NCBI GenBank assembly: GCA_015660995.1 | Contig: JACTUC010000004.1 | Coordinates: 54,192-118,191 of the forward strand | Source: Candidatus Methanomethylicaceae archaeon | GTDB taxonomy: Archaea > Thermoproteota > Methanomethylicia > Methanomethylicales > Methanomethylicaceae | Reading direction: 5' to 3' | Length of the DNA: 64,000 nt | Shown: one piece after another, positions 7,316 through 15,782 of the stretch | Position numbering within the stretch: the stretch's first letter is position 1 | How the letters are laid out: every line of letters begins with the position of its first letter | The notes under the pieces: model-generated | The model's input: only the letters and a program-made list of their open reading frames with translations | What the model was told of the DNA's origin: nothing | Database searches by the model: none | Translations under genes and position numbers: made by a program

Positions 7316-8755
7316 TTGTCCCTTCCCGGGGGATCCCTGCAGTCTTTCTACGAGAGAGCGGAAAGCATTGCAAAATCCCTGTCGTCAATCTCAGAAGAGG
7401 ACGGCGTTCTGGTCATATCCCATTTGGACGCCGACGGTCTCTCTGCCGGCAGCATCATGCTCCAAGCCCTTTTGAACAGGGGCATTTCGCCGATGATGAG
7501 GATCGTGAAGCAGCTGGACGGGGACGTCGTCGAAGAGATCTTGAAATGCAGCCACAGATTCATAATATTCACCGATCTCGGTAGCGGCCAGAAGTCCCTC
7601 CTAAAGAGGATCGAGGGCAAGGAGCTTATCGTGGTTGACCACCACCAGCCGGAGCAGGTCGAGCTGAAGATGCTGGAGCTCAACCCGCACCTCTTCGGTT
7701 TTGACGGATCGTCTGAGCTCTCGGCGGCAGGTACCGCCTACATACTCGCCGTGAAAATGGACGAGCGGAATAAATATCTGGCAAACCTAGCGATAGTGGG
7801 TGCCCTCGGGGATATCCAAGACAAGGGCGAACGTAGCACGCTTGTAGGCATCAACGCGAAGATAGCCGAAGACGCTGAGAAAGCCGGCATCCTAACGGTC
7901 AAGAAGGGGCTGAAGCTCTACGGCTTTGAATCTAGGCCCTTGGTGCAGTGCATGGAATACACGCTCGAACCATTCCTGCCAGGGCTCAGCGGCGACGAGG
8001 GCGCGTGCTACAAGTTCATAAAAGACCTCGGAATCGATCCCAGGAGACCGGACGGGAGCTGGAAGTCAATTGCCGACCTTACAAGGGAAGACCAGAGGAC
8101 GGTCATCAATGGAGTGATAAAGTACCTCATATCCCACGGGCTTACCAGTAGAGAGGCCGAGAGTATAGTCGGCGCAATATACATCTTCCCCAGCGAGAGC
8201 CCTGACGGACCCCTAAGAGACGCCAGGGAGTTCTCTTCGTCGATCAACGCGTGCGGGAGACTGGGCCGTTACGGCTTGGGAATATCCATATGCTTGGGGG
8301 ATAGGGAACGGGCACTCGCCGAACTTAAAGAGGTGGCCCAGGAGTACAAACGCGCCATATCCGGCTGCCTCAAATGGATCGGAGACAACAAGGGTGCGAT
8401 AAGGATACTCCCACATGTTCAGGCAATATACGGCGGGACTCAGATAGACGACAAGATGATCGGGACAATCGTTTCGATAGCATTCAACACGAAGCCATTC
8501 ACTACTGACAGGCCCATCGTCGGCTTTGCAAGCACGGCAGGCGTCGTAAAGGTATCGGCCAGGGGGACCCCGGACCTCGTGAAGAGGGGCCTGAACCTCG
8601 GAAAAGTGATGAAGGAAGCCTCGGAGAAACTCGGAGGCACAGGTGGCGGGCATAACATCGCCGCCGGGGCCCAAATACCGGCTGGAAAGGAGGACGAGTT
8701 CCTCGATAGCGCGGACGAGATCTTTGCAAAAACCATTCTGGGCGTCAAGCTATGA
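7316..8755 (+). CDS. RecJ-like single-strand nuclease (DHH/DHHA1 family)
   Basis: 479 residues from TTG 7316, preceded by GAGGAG at 7303-7308. DHH-family motifs are HLDADG (36-41) and the metal-binding DHH at 108-110. The C-terminal DHHA1 signature is GGTGGGHNIAAGA near residue 445. In archaea this family includes GAN, the RecJ/Cdc45 homologue that binds GINS in the replisome, and RNA-processing RecJ paralogues. Location between rps15 and a Pcc1-type gene is the standard archaeal context. Which RecJ subgroup it belongs to is not settled by sequence reading. Confidence 0.9.
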   Translation: MSLPGGSLQSFYERAESIAKSLSSISEEDGVLVISHLDADGLSAGSIMLQALLNRGISPMMRIVKQLDGDVVEEILKCSHRFIIFTDLGSGQKSLLKRIEGKELIVVDHHQPEQVELKMLELNPHLFGFDGSSELSAAGTAYILAVKMDERNKYLANLAIVGALGDIQDKGERSTLVGINAKIAEDAEKAGILTVKKGLKLYGFESRPLVQCMEYTLEPFLPGLSGDEGACYKFIKDLGIDPRRPDGSWKSIADLTREDQRTVINGVIKYLISHGLTSREAESIVGAIYIFPSESPDGPLRDAREFSSSINACGRLGRYGLGISICLGDRERALAELKEVAQEYKRAISGCLKWIGDNKGAIRILPHVQAIYGGTQIDDKMIGTIVSIAFNTKPFTTDRPIVGFASTAGVVKVSARGTPDLVKRGLNLGKVMKEASEKLGGTGGGHNIAAGAQIPAGKEDEFLDSADEIFAKTILGVKL

Positions 8756-8997
8756 GATCCAGCATAACGATAAAGCGGGATTATGGCAATAATGCCCTCG
8801 CAAAGAAGGTCCTGAAAGCCCTCCAGCCTGATAACAGAGAGGTCCCTGCAAACACGACCATCAGCATGAACGTTACAGGTGGCTCCCTCCTCATCGATGT
8901 AAAGTCCACGGGCAATCTGCCGTCGTTCCTCAGGACGATCGACGATCTCCTCCTCTGCCTTCAGACAGCTGAAGGGGCGGCAAAGGGCGCTGGCTGA
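8752..8997 (+). CDS. Pcc1-family KEOPS subunit (paralogue, possibly Pcc2)
   Basis: 81 residues, starting at an ATGA overlap with the recJ-like stop. It has the small Pcc1 alpha/beta fold: SITIKRDY opening, a central SMNVTGGSLLIDV hairpin and a C-terminal helix SFLRTIDDLLLCLQ. A second, more canonical Pcc1 is encoded at 25621-25869. A Pcc1 paralogue (Pcc2) has been described as a fifth subunit of archaeal KEOPS, the complex that makes t6A in tRNA; this copy, divergent and next to rps15/recJ, is the better candidate for that role. Confidence 0.75.
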   Translation: MRSSITIKRDYGNNALAKKVLKALQPDNREVPANTTISMNVTGGSLLIDVKSTGNLPSFLRTIDDLLLCLQTAEGAAKGAG

Positions 8998-9094
8998 GAG
9001 CCACTCTCGGTGTCTGCCGCAAGCGATGGTTGCACCTGCAAAGAGGTGTGAAAATACGACAGTGCGAAGGCTTCCCAGGAAAAGCCAAACCAAA

Positions 9095-9139
9095 GTTTAT
9101 ATTGCTGTTTCCCTTTTTGCTCTTACGTTACTGCGGTGA
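9095..9139 (+). promoter_or_regulatory. rps3ae promoter and ribosome-binding site
   Basis: TATA-like GTTTATATT at 9095-9103 predicts transcription starting near 9125. GGTGA at 9135-9139 lies five bases before ATG 9145. The same GGTGA-plus-5/6-nt arrangement recurs before serA, L15e (GGTG), psmA, L37Ae and prefoldin in this window. Confidence 0.55.
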
Positions 9140-9144
9140 GATCA

Positions 9145-9771
9145 ATGTCCGAACAAAAGACACCGACTAAACTGAAGGATAAATGGCGCCAAAAGAAATG
9201 GTACGTCGTTATAGCGCCAGCTGCCTTCGGGAATGTTGAGCTCGGCAAGACCCTATCTGAGGACCCGCAGAAGCTCGTTGGACGGGTTCTGGAATCGACG
9301 CTTTATAATATCACTGAGGACTTTTCGCAACTCCACGTCAAGCTGTTCTTCAGGATTACAAAAGTTGAGGGGGACAAGGCCCATACAATGTTCAAGGGCC
9401 ACGACCTCGCAAGAGACTATCTGAGAAGCTTGGTAAGGAGGGGAAGCTCAAGGATCGATGGGATATATCCAATAACCACCAAGGATGGTTACAGGATGAG
9501 AGTGGGCGTGATCGCCCTCTCCGCGGTCAGGACCAAGAGCTCGCAGAAGCACTCTATCAGGCACTTGATGGAAGACACTATCAGCAAGAAGAATGGGCTG
9601 CTCATGTACGACGAACTCATCCAGCAGCTTGTGCTGGGCAAGATTGCCTCGGAGATATACAACGCTGCGAAGTCAGTCTACCCGCTGAGGAAGATCGAGG
9701 TAAGGAAGAGCGAGCTTGTCGTTATTGGCGGCACCAAGCCTGAAGTGGCTGAGCCAGCGCCCTCCCAATAA
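9145..9771 (+). CDS. rps3ae: 30S ribosomal protein S3Ae (eS1)
   Basis: 208 residues. The opening KLKDKWRQKKWYVVIAP is the S3Ae signature, followed by LFFRITKVEG, GHDLARDYLRSLVRRGSSRIDGI and IYPLRKIEVRKSEL-type blocks. It sits on the small subunit near the mRNA exit. ATG 9145 was chosen over GTG 9136 because GGTGA immediately precedes it at the usual spacing. Monocistronic-looking: promoter upstream, and a T-rich stretch (9774-9782) directly after the stop that may terminate transcription. Confidence 0.95.
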   Translation: MSEQKTPTKLKDKWRQKKWYVVIAPAAFGNVELGKTLSEDPQKLVGRVLESTLYNITEDFSQLHVKLFFRITKVEGDKAHTMFKGHDLARDYLRSLVRRGSSRIDGIYPITTKDGYRMRVGVIALSAVRTKSSQKHSIRHLMEDTISKKNGLLMYDELIQQLVLGKIASEIYNAAKSVYPLRKIEVRKSELVVIGGTKPEVAEPAPSQ

Positions 9772-9821
9772 AAGCTTTTTTTATATCTCCCTCTCTATTC
9801 TCGTATTGGTGAAGATCATAA

Positions 9822-11177
9822 ATGCAGGGGCTTGTGAGTAGCTCTGGTTTTAGGGGCCATGCTATCAGGGAGATCTCCCCAGAATTCTGCATGAAGGTCG
9901 GCCTGGCACTCTCGAATGTTCTCAAGGGCAAGTACGCCGTGGGGCACGACGTTAGACTCACTTCCCCCCTACTGACCCAATCCTTGGTAAACGGCCTCAA
10001 CGCTGGTGGATCGGACGTAATCGACTTGGGCATGGCGCCGACTCCAGCAGTTGCCTTCTACGCCGAAGGGAAAGCCGGGGGCGCAATGATCACGGCAAGC
10101 CACAACCCTCCCGAATACAACGGAATAAAGCTTTTCGACGAAAGGGGTGCCAGCAAGACCCAGTCGTTCTACCTGAGCCTGCTCCCAAGGCTAGATACCG
10201 CCACATATTCAGCATGGGATTCTGTGGGATCGACGAGGAGCAGCGAGGGCCTTTACAGGTATCTCGATCATGTGACTTCAGCGGCCGCGTTCAAGAAGAT
10301 GTGGAAAGTGGGGCTGGATCCCGGCAACGGGTCGACCGCCATAACCGCCCCGATTGCCCTGGCACAGAGCGGCGCCTCCGTTTCAACGATAAATTTGGCT
10401 CCGGACGGGACCTTCCCCGCCAGGGGATCTGAGCCAGATGAGCCTCACCTGTCTGGGCTCTCGGAGCTCGTGAGGGGGAAAGGGCTTGACATCGGTTTTG
10501 GATACGACGGTGACGGCGACAGGATGGCGGTGGTCGACGAGCACGGGAAGTTTGTCCCACAGGATAGCGCCCTTGCGTTCGCGGCCTCTAGTGCGGTCCG
10601 CGGCAGGCGTGGGAGCACGGTCGTGGTCAACGTAGACACATCCGCAGTTGTCGACATCATGGTTGAGAAAGAGGGCGGAAGAGTGCTCAGGTCCAAGGTG
10701 GGCGACACCTACATCCTTGAGGAGATGACTATGAACGGCAGCGTCTTCGGGGGCGAGACCTGTGGCGCCTGGATTTACCCTGGGTATGCAATGTGTCCCG
10801 ATGGAGTCCTCTCATCAGTCATTCTCATGAACCTCCTCGATGAGTCAGGCCTCAAACCGTCTGAGATCGGAGATGGTCTGCCCGCGCTGTATCTCAACAG
10901 GCGCAAGGTTGCGTGCCCCGACTACATGAAGGTCCCGCTTATGCGCATTCTTAACGACAGAGTTCTCGAGATGTACCCTGGCTCGGAGGTCACGAACGTC
11001 GATGGCGTAAGGGTGGGCATGACTGACAGGTCTTGGATCCTCGTGAGGCCTTCGGGGACCGAGCCAATACTCAGGATAACCTCTGAGGCGTCGTCAGAAT
11101 CTAGATCAAGAGAATTGGCCGACAGCCTGTTCAAGGTCGTGGAAGAGATTAAGGAGGAATTGACACGAAAGCAATAG
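9822..11177 (+). CDS. glmM: Phosphoglucosamine/phosphohexose mutase (GlmM/ManB type)
   Basis: 451 residues. All alpha-D-phosphohexomutase motifs are present: the phosphoserine loop TASHNPP (Ser93), metal-binding DGDGDR (229-234), sugar-binding GETCGAW (311-317) and phosphate-binding RPSGTEP (409-415). It probably converts glucosamine-6-P to glucosamine-1-P, because the next gene encodes a GlmU-like enzyme acting on that product; mannose or glucose specificity cannot be excluded. Its end overlaps the reading frame of the downstream gene, indicating an operon. Confidence 0.88.
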   Translation: MQGLVSSSGFRGHAIREISPEFCMKVGLALSNVLKGKYAVGHDVRLTSPLLTQSLVNGLNAGGSDVIDLGMAPTPAVAFYAEGKAGGAMITASHNPPEYNGIKLFDERGASKTQSFYLSLLPRLDTATYSAWDSVGSTRSSEGLYRYLDHVTSAAAFKKMWKVGLDPGNGSTAITAPIALAQSGASVSTINLAPDGTFPARGSEPDEPHLSGLSELVRGKGLDIGFGYDGDGDRMAVVDEHGKFVPQDSALAFAASSAVRGRRGSTVVVNVDTSAVVDIMVEKEGGRVLRSKVGDTYILEEMTMNGSVFGGETCGAWIYPGYAMCPDGVLSSVILMNLLDESGLKPSEIGDGLPALYLNRRKVACPDYMKVPLMRILNDRVLEMYPGSEVTNVDGVRVGMTDRSWILVRPSGTEPILRITSEASSESRSRELADSLFKVVEEIKEELTRKQ

Positions 11178-12439
11178 TGTTTGCCGCTGGCAAAGGCGTG
11201 AGGCTCGAGCCACTTACATCGAGGAGACCAAAGCACCTCCTCCCAGTCGCAGGGGCGCCGCTCATAGAGCATACGCTCCGCTCTCTCAAGTCAGCCGGGG
11301 TCATTGACGTGCTTATAGTGGTCCACCACATGAAAGAGCAGATCCAATCTTGCCTCGGCAATGGATCTCGGCTCGGACTCAGATTGGAGTACGCTGACCA
11401 GGGAGGGGTATTTGGCACAGCTGATGCGCTGAGCCTAGGCAGGGGTTTCGTAGGGAACGACCCATTCCTCGTCGTTTACGGCGATCTCGCCCTCCACCCC
11501 AGCGTTGCAAAAGAGGTGGTCGGAGCGTTCAAGCCAAAACTCGACGGGGTCATCGCGGGCGTGGATCTGCCAGATTCGAGCGAATATGGCGTGATGGAAG
11601 TAGAACGAGGGCGCCTCAAGCGCGTAGTCGAGAAGCCGAGAAGGGGCAGTGCCGGAACAATAAACGGCGGGATATATGTCTTCAAACCCGAGATATTCGA
11701 ATTTGCAGCAAAGACTCCGAAGTCAGAGAGGGGTGAGCGCGAACTTACAACAACGGTGAATATGGCTGTGGGAGAAGGGTTTCGGATGGGGGTCCTCAAC
11801 GTCAAGGGCGAGATGTGGGTCGATGTGGGAAGGCCTTGGAACGTCCTCGACGCCAACAAGATGCTCATGGACGCGAACCTCACCGAGAGCTCGCTTGAAG
11901 GTTCAATAGACAAAAGCGCGCGCATCCATGGCAAGGCTGTCGTGGAGAAGGGCGCGAAGGTCCTCTCAGGGGTCTTCATCGAGGGTCCTGTATGGATTTC
12001 CGCTGGGTGCACTGTTGGGCCCAACTGCTACCTAAGGCCGTATACATACCTCTGCGAGGGGGTGCGGGTCGGCAATGCCTGCGAGATAAAGGGAAGCATA
12101 CTCATGGAAGGTTCGCACGTTGGGCATCTCTCATACATTGGGGATAGTGTCCTCGGGGTCAAAACCAACTTAGGAGCAGGGACAATTACTGCTAACCTTA
12201 GGTTCGACGATCAGCCCGTCTTGATGCGGGTCAAGGACGAGACGGTCAGCAGCGGCAGAAGGAAGCTGGGGGCATTCCTCGGCGACGAGGTAAAAACCGG
12301 CATCAACGTCAGCCTGTTCCCAGGTGTCAAGGTCGGCTCCGAGAGCTGGATAGGACCGCATGTCGCTCTGCACACCGACGTTCCACCAAGGATGCTCGTC
12401 ACCGCAAAGTTCGAGCTCGAGATGAGGCAGAGGCGGTAA
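11165..12439 (+). CDS. Bifunctional sugar-1-phosphate nucleotidylyltransferase/acetyltransferase (GlmU-like)
   Basis: Two domains: an N-terminal nucleotidyltransferase (AAGKGVRLEPLT, RPKHLLPVAG) and a C-terminal left-handed beta-helix with hexapeptide repeats (about 240-400; ARIHGKAVVEKGA, NLGAGTITANLR). It likely makes UDP-GlcNAc from GlcN-1-P, as for the Sulfolobus ST0452 type. The start is odd. Only GTG 11177 is a standard codon, but it truncates the conserved strand MKAIVFAAGKG. An in-frame ACG at 11165 would restore it exactly and is spaced 7 nt after GGAGG (11153-11157). Either a non-ATG start or a base error is possible. Confidence 0.85.
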   Translation, partial: TKAIVFAAGKGVRLEPLTSRRPKHLLPVAGAPLIEHTLRSLKSAGVIDVLIVVHHMKEQIQSCLGNGSRLGLRLEYADQGGVFGTADALSLGRGFVGNDPFLVVYGDLALHPSVAKEVVGAFKPKLDGVIAGVDLPDSSEYGVMEVERGRLKRVVEKPRRGSAGTINGGIYVFKPEIFEFAAKTPKSERGERELTTTVNMAVGEGFRMGVLNVKGEMWVDVGRPWNVLDANKMLMDANLTESSLEGSIDKSARIHGKAVVEKGAKVLSGVFIEGPVWISAGCTVGPNCYLRPYTYLCEGVRVGNACEIKGSILMEGSHVGHLSYIGDSVLGVKTNLGAGTITANLRFDDQPVLMRVKDETVSSGRRKLGAFLGDEVKTGINVSLFPGVKVGSESWIGPHVALHTDVPPRMLVTAKFELEMRQRR

Positions 12440-12445
12440 TCGCCA

Positions 12446-14002
12446 TTGCAGGGAGAGCGGAACGTAATAGTAAAGGATCGCAGGAAGGTCCGTCTCCGCT
12501 TCGCGCTGGCATACCCAAGCCCGTACCAGGTCGGAATGAGCAACCTTGGCATTAGGCTCCTTTACGAGCTCATCAACAACCGCGAGGACGCGCTCTGCGA
12601 GAGGTTCTTCTTCGCTGAATACGGGCAGCCACCGCGAAGCGTTGAGTCGGGGATACCCATGAAGGATTTCGACATTGTTGGCTTCTCACTGCAGCACGAG
12701 ATGGATTACCTGAGGGCTCTTGACATGATCTCGTCCTCGGGCATGCCGCTAGAGGCAAAATCTCGGGCCAGCCCTTTGATTATCGCAGGCGGCCCGTCCG
12801 TCACATCCAACCCGATGCCACTCGCACCCTTCATCGACCTCTTTGTAATCGGGGAGGTCGAGCCGATATTTGATGCGTTACTGGACCTGATGTCCGACGG
12901 GAACGTGGAAGCTGCAAGTTCCCTGCCTGGCGTGTTCAGACTGGGCTCGCGGACCGAGAGACTCCTTGTTAAGGATCTCGACAGCGCATATCATGCGGTC
13001 AAGCAGGTCCACTCCGTGTCTAGCGGCGACTTCGCATCAACCTTCCTCCTTGAGGTATCCAGGGGCTGCGGTAGGGGCTGCAGGTTCTGCACGGAATGCT
13101 ACCTCTACCAGCCCAAGCGCGAGAGGTCACTGTCCGCAATAAACCGTATACTGGACGAAGGGATCCCCATGACTGGGCTCTCCAAGGTGACCTGCATAAG
13201 CTCAGCTCTCTTTGATTACTCCACGCTTAGTGAATTATTGGGTTCGCTCAAGGACCGCGGGCTGAGGTTCTCCCTCCCCTCGATAAGAATATCTGCCATG
13301 AATGAGGGGCTCATGGAGCTGCTCGCCGCCGGCGGCCAGAAGAGCATAACCCTCGCACCAGAGACTCCGTCTGAAAGGCTGAGGCAGGTCATAAACAAGC
13401 GCCTCAATGAGGATCAGCTATTCAGCACGCTTTCCGATGCCAAACAGGCTGGGATAAGCTTCCTCAAGCTGTACTTTATGATCGGCATACCTGGCGAGAC
13501 CGAATCCGACATCGGCCAGCTGTCGGACATGCTTTCCGGAGTGATTGCCACCGGGTTCAAGCCAGGGTCGATACACATCAGCATCAACCCCATGATCCCC
13601 AAGAGCAACACTCCCTTCCAATGGGCCCCCCTTGTGCGCGAGAAGGACTTCAAGGAAAGGCTTCACCAGTTCGAGAGGATTTGCCGGGACCTTGGCATCA
13701 GGCGTGTCGAGTCAATGGACTACCGCTGGGGAGCCATTCAGGCTTACCTCTCCACAGCTGGTGTTGAGGGTTCCAAACCCCTCACGATGCTTGTGGAGGA
13801 CTTGAAAAGGGGCGGCAGTGGGGATCTTGGCGCCTGGAGGCGCGTGCTCAAGTCCATGGGCAAATCCTTCGAGACTCTCTACGCCCCTAAGGAGATCGAT
13901 GCTCCCCTTCCTTGGGAACCAATAAAAGGAACCATTTCAAGATCTATTCTTAGGCAAGAGTTCGAGCGGGCCACATCCTATGTCAGGCAAGGGACTCTCT
14001 GA
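12446..14002 (+). CDS. Radical SAM protein with B12-binding-like N-terminal domain
   Basis: 518 residues. The N-terminal ~170 residues follow the Rossmann pattern of B12-binding-type radical SAM proteins (AYPSPYQVGMSNLG, DIVGFSLQHEMDY, AGGPSVTSNP). The SAM/4Fe-4S motif CGRGCRFC (Cys208, Cys212, Cys215) opens the radical domain, with LYFMIGIPGET later. The exact reaction is unknown; relatives methylate or methylthiolate RNA or metabolites. TTG 12446 starts 6 bp after the preceding stop, so it probably shares the glmM operon. The 3' end overlaps the next gene by 23 bp. Confidence 0.82.
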   Translation: MQGERNVIVKDRRKVRLRFALAYPSPYQVGMSNLGIRLLYELINNREDALCERFFFAEYGQPPRSVESGIPMKDFDIVGFSLQHEMDYLRALDMISSSGMPLEAKSRASPLIIAGGPSVTSNPMPLAPFIDLFVIGEVEPIFDALLDLMSDGNVEAASSLPGVFRLGSRTERLLVKDLDSAYHAVKQVHSVSSGDFASTFLLEVSRGCGRGCRFCTECYLYQPKRERSLSAINRILDEGIPMTGLSKVTCISSALFDYSTLSELLGSLKDRGLRFSLPSIRISAMNEGLMELLAAGGQKSITLAPETPSERLRQVINKRLNEDQLFSTLSDAKQAGISFLKLYFMIGIPGETESDIGQLSDMLSGVIATGFKPGSIHISINPMIPKSNTPFQWAPLVREKDFKERLHQFERICRDLGIRRVESMDYRWGAIQAYLSTAGVEGSKPLTMLVEDLKRGGSGDLGAWRRVLKSMGKSFETLYAPKEIDAPLPWEPIKGTISRSILRQEFERATSYVRQGTL

Positions 14003-14315
14003 GGACGAGCTTAGAAAGAGATATCCACACCTAGCTAAGGAGATAGAGTCAGAGCCTGAAGAGGGGAAGAGCATTGGCGTTCGAGTCGACAGCTCCCAGG
14101 GATACATGCCCGACGTTATTGACTTTTTGACGCGCTGCGACACGGAAAATCAGGCCATGGAGATCATCGATTACATGGAGCGGCGCGGTGAAGTATCGAA
14201 GGACTACGCTGTTTCGCTCAAAGAGAGGTTAAAAAAGAAGGGATTGAGATCCTTCGGAAAGAAGAGGGCGCCTGGCCACTACTTCAAGCAGTTTGACACC
14301 AAAACTAGCCCTTGA
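13980..14315 (+). CDS. DUF2095-like archaeal protein
   Basis: 111 residues, basic and helical, starting inside the end of the radical SAM gene. The pattern LSEDELRKRYPHLAKEIESE then PDVIDFLTRCDTENQAMEIIDYMERRGE matches my recollection of DUF2095, an archaea-only family of unknown function. The C-terminus is rich in Lys/Arg and Gly, suggesting nucleic-acid contact. It overlaps the convergent ychF 3' end by 11 bp. The family name is tentative; that it is a gene is well supported by overlap-coupled position and composition. Confidence 0.65.
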   Translation: MSGKGLSEDELRKRYPHLAKEIESEPEEGKSIGVRVDSSQGYMPDVIDFLTRCDTENQAMEIIDYMERRGEVSKDYAVSLKERLKKKGLRSFGKKRAPGHYFKQFDTKTSP

Positions 14316-15522
14316 GCCCCTTGGCCGAGACTATCTTGATTATGTCTCTCTCCCTGAGGGCGTACTCCTCGCCGATCTTCTGCCCAGTTCTGGCGTTGAC
14401 AGCATAGAGGAACCCCTCGCCGAGATCCGAGTGGATCTTGTACGCGAGACCGCGTGCTGTGGTACCCTCTTGGACCAAGAACACGTCGGGGAGAACCCTC
14501 CCTTGGTGATCTGTGAGCTTGTTGGCGTCCTCTACCGGGAACACAGGGATCATCTTCAGCTCCTTCTTGTACATTGCCTCGATGGCGTCCTGCACCCCAG
14601 TGCTTCCCCACTTCCCGAGAAGCGATTCTATCTTCCTCAGCGCTTCCCTCTGCTTGTCGCTCAGCGCATCACCCCTGAGGATCCTGAACTCCTTGTCCCC
14701 AGGCATGTAGCTGATGAGCCCCTTCTTGTCGGCCAGCCTCAGCGCGAGCTCCGACTCCGCAGAGCACGGGATCACAGATGTACCCTTGAACTCTGCCTTG
14801 AGCCTGTCAATGTTCTTTTCCGCCGATGGAAGATCGGTCTTGTTGGCTGCAATCACCATTGGCTTCGACGCCTTCCTCAACTCTTCAACGAAGAGCTTCA
14901 CGTCACCTTCGGACCACTGGTCTATTCTCTTGCTAAGCTCCTCCCGTGACTTTATGACGGTCAGGATGTGCTTTCTCGTGATCATCAGCCCGGCTAGCCT
15001 CTCGGAGAGCAGCGCAACGGGATCCTGCTTCAGCTGGAGCACGCCCTTCATGATCTTGTCCCAGTCCTTCTTCAGGATCTGGAGCATCCACATGGTTATC
15101 TCGTAATCAAGGAACTTCACGTCATCGACTGGGTCCCTCGACCCGGCCTCACAGGGGTTGCCGTTGGCGTCGGTGCAGCCCGCAGCATCAATAACTTGGA
15201 TGAACCCGTCCGCCTGGCGCAGATCGTCGAGGAACTTGTTCCCAAGACCCCGCCCCTTGTGCGCGTCAGGGACCAACCCCGCGACGTCCACAAGCTCCAC
15301 TGGGACCCACCTCGTGCCGCTGACACATGTAGAGTTCTTGGGCTCATCCTTGACGTTCAGCTCCGTGCAGACGCACTTGATCCTTATGCTGGCGATTCCT
15401 CTGTTCGGCTCGATGGTGGTAAATGGCACCTGGCCGATCTTTGCAGGAGCCAGCGTTGCAGCGGAGAAGAAGGTCGATTTGCCAACATGGGTCTTGCCGA
15501 CAAGTCCTGCTATCAGATGCAT
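14305..15522 (-). CDS. ychF: YchF/OLA1-type translation-associated GTPase/ATPase
   Basis: 405 residues. G1 loop GLVGKTHVGKST, G3 DVAGLVPDAHKGRGLGN, G4 NKTD and a C-terminal TGS domain (VFLVQEGTTARGLAYKIHSDLGEGF). Archaeal members carry the long insertion seen here. It binds ribosomes and hydrolyses ATP or GTP. GGAGG sits one base before ATG 15522; an in-frame CTG at 15516 has better spacing (7 nt) and would begin LIAGLVGKT, so the true start may be six bases later. Encoded opposite to its neighbours, behind a small upstream gene. Confidence 0.93.
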   Translation of the reverse strand: MHLIAGLVGKTHVGKSTFFSAATLAPAKIGQVPFTTIEPNRGIASIRIKCVCTELNVKDEPKNSTCVSGTRWVPVELVDVAGLVPDAHKGRGLGNKFLDDLRQADGFIQVIDAAGCTDANGNPCEAGSRDPVDDVKFLDYEITMWMLQILKKDWDKIMKGVLQLKQDPVALLSERLAGLMITRKHILTVIKSREELSKRIDQWSEGDVKLFVEELRKASKPMVIAANKTDLPSAEKNIDRLKAEFKGTSVIPCSAESELALRLADKKGLISYMPGDKEFRILRGDALSDKQREALRKIESLLGKWGSTGVQDAIEAMYKKELKMIPVFPVEDANKLTDHQGRVLPDVFLVQEGTTARGLAYKIHSDLGEGFLYAVNARTGQKIGEEYALRERDIIKIVSAKGLKG

Positions 15523-15722
15523 TCCTCCAGTAATGAGATAAGGCTGATCTTGATTTCCGGAACTCCAAGAAGAGATAAGACTTGATGGGCTATAACTTTT
15601 GCCTCCTCAAAATTGCCGCTTAGAAGAAAGGGGATGAATTTATTTCGAACATGGCCTGCCTCAACACCTCTCAGCTTTGGGGCTAGTTCACCTAGGCGCA
15701 TAGAGAACGCATGCTGGCGCAA
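15513..15722 (-). CDS. Small unknown protein upstream of ychF
   Basis: Up to 69 residues (62 if starting at ATG 15701, MRLGELAPK). The product is helical (NFEEAKVIAHQVLSLLGV), with no motif I recognise. It ends 10 bp inside ychF, and its 3' end contains the GGAGG that serves ychF, an arrangement typical of coupled genes. It starts in the 60-bp space before the divergent serA. Alternative: a non-coding leader of ychF. Confidence 0.42.
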   Translation of the reverse strand: MRQHAFSMRLGELAPKLRGVEAGHVRNKFIPFLLSGNFEEAKVIAHQVLSLLGVPEIKISLISLLEECI

Positions 15723-15782
15723 TGAGAGGGACGAAAAGGATTAATCAGACAACAAGAGATCTCTTTCAGCGCTAAGGTGATT

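Noticed and set aside
8440..9093. 217-codon minus-strand frame over recJ and pcc1
   Set aside because: Overlaps two well-supported genes and has no protein-like conservation pattern.
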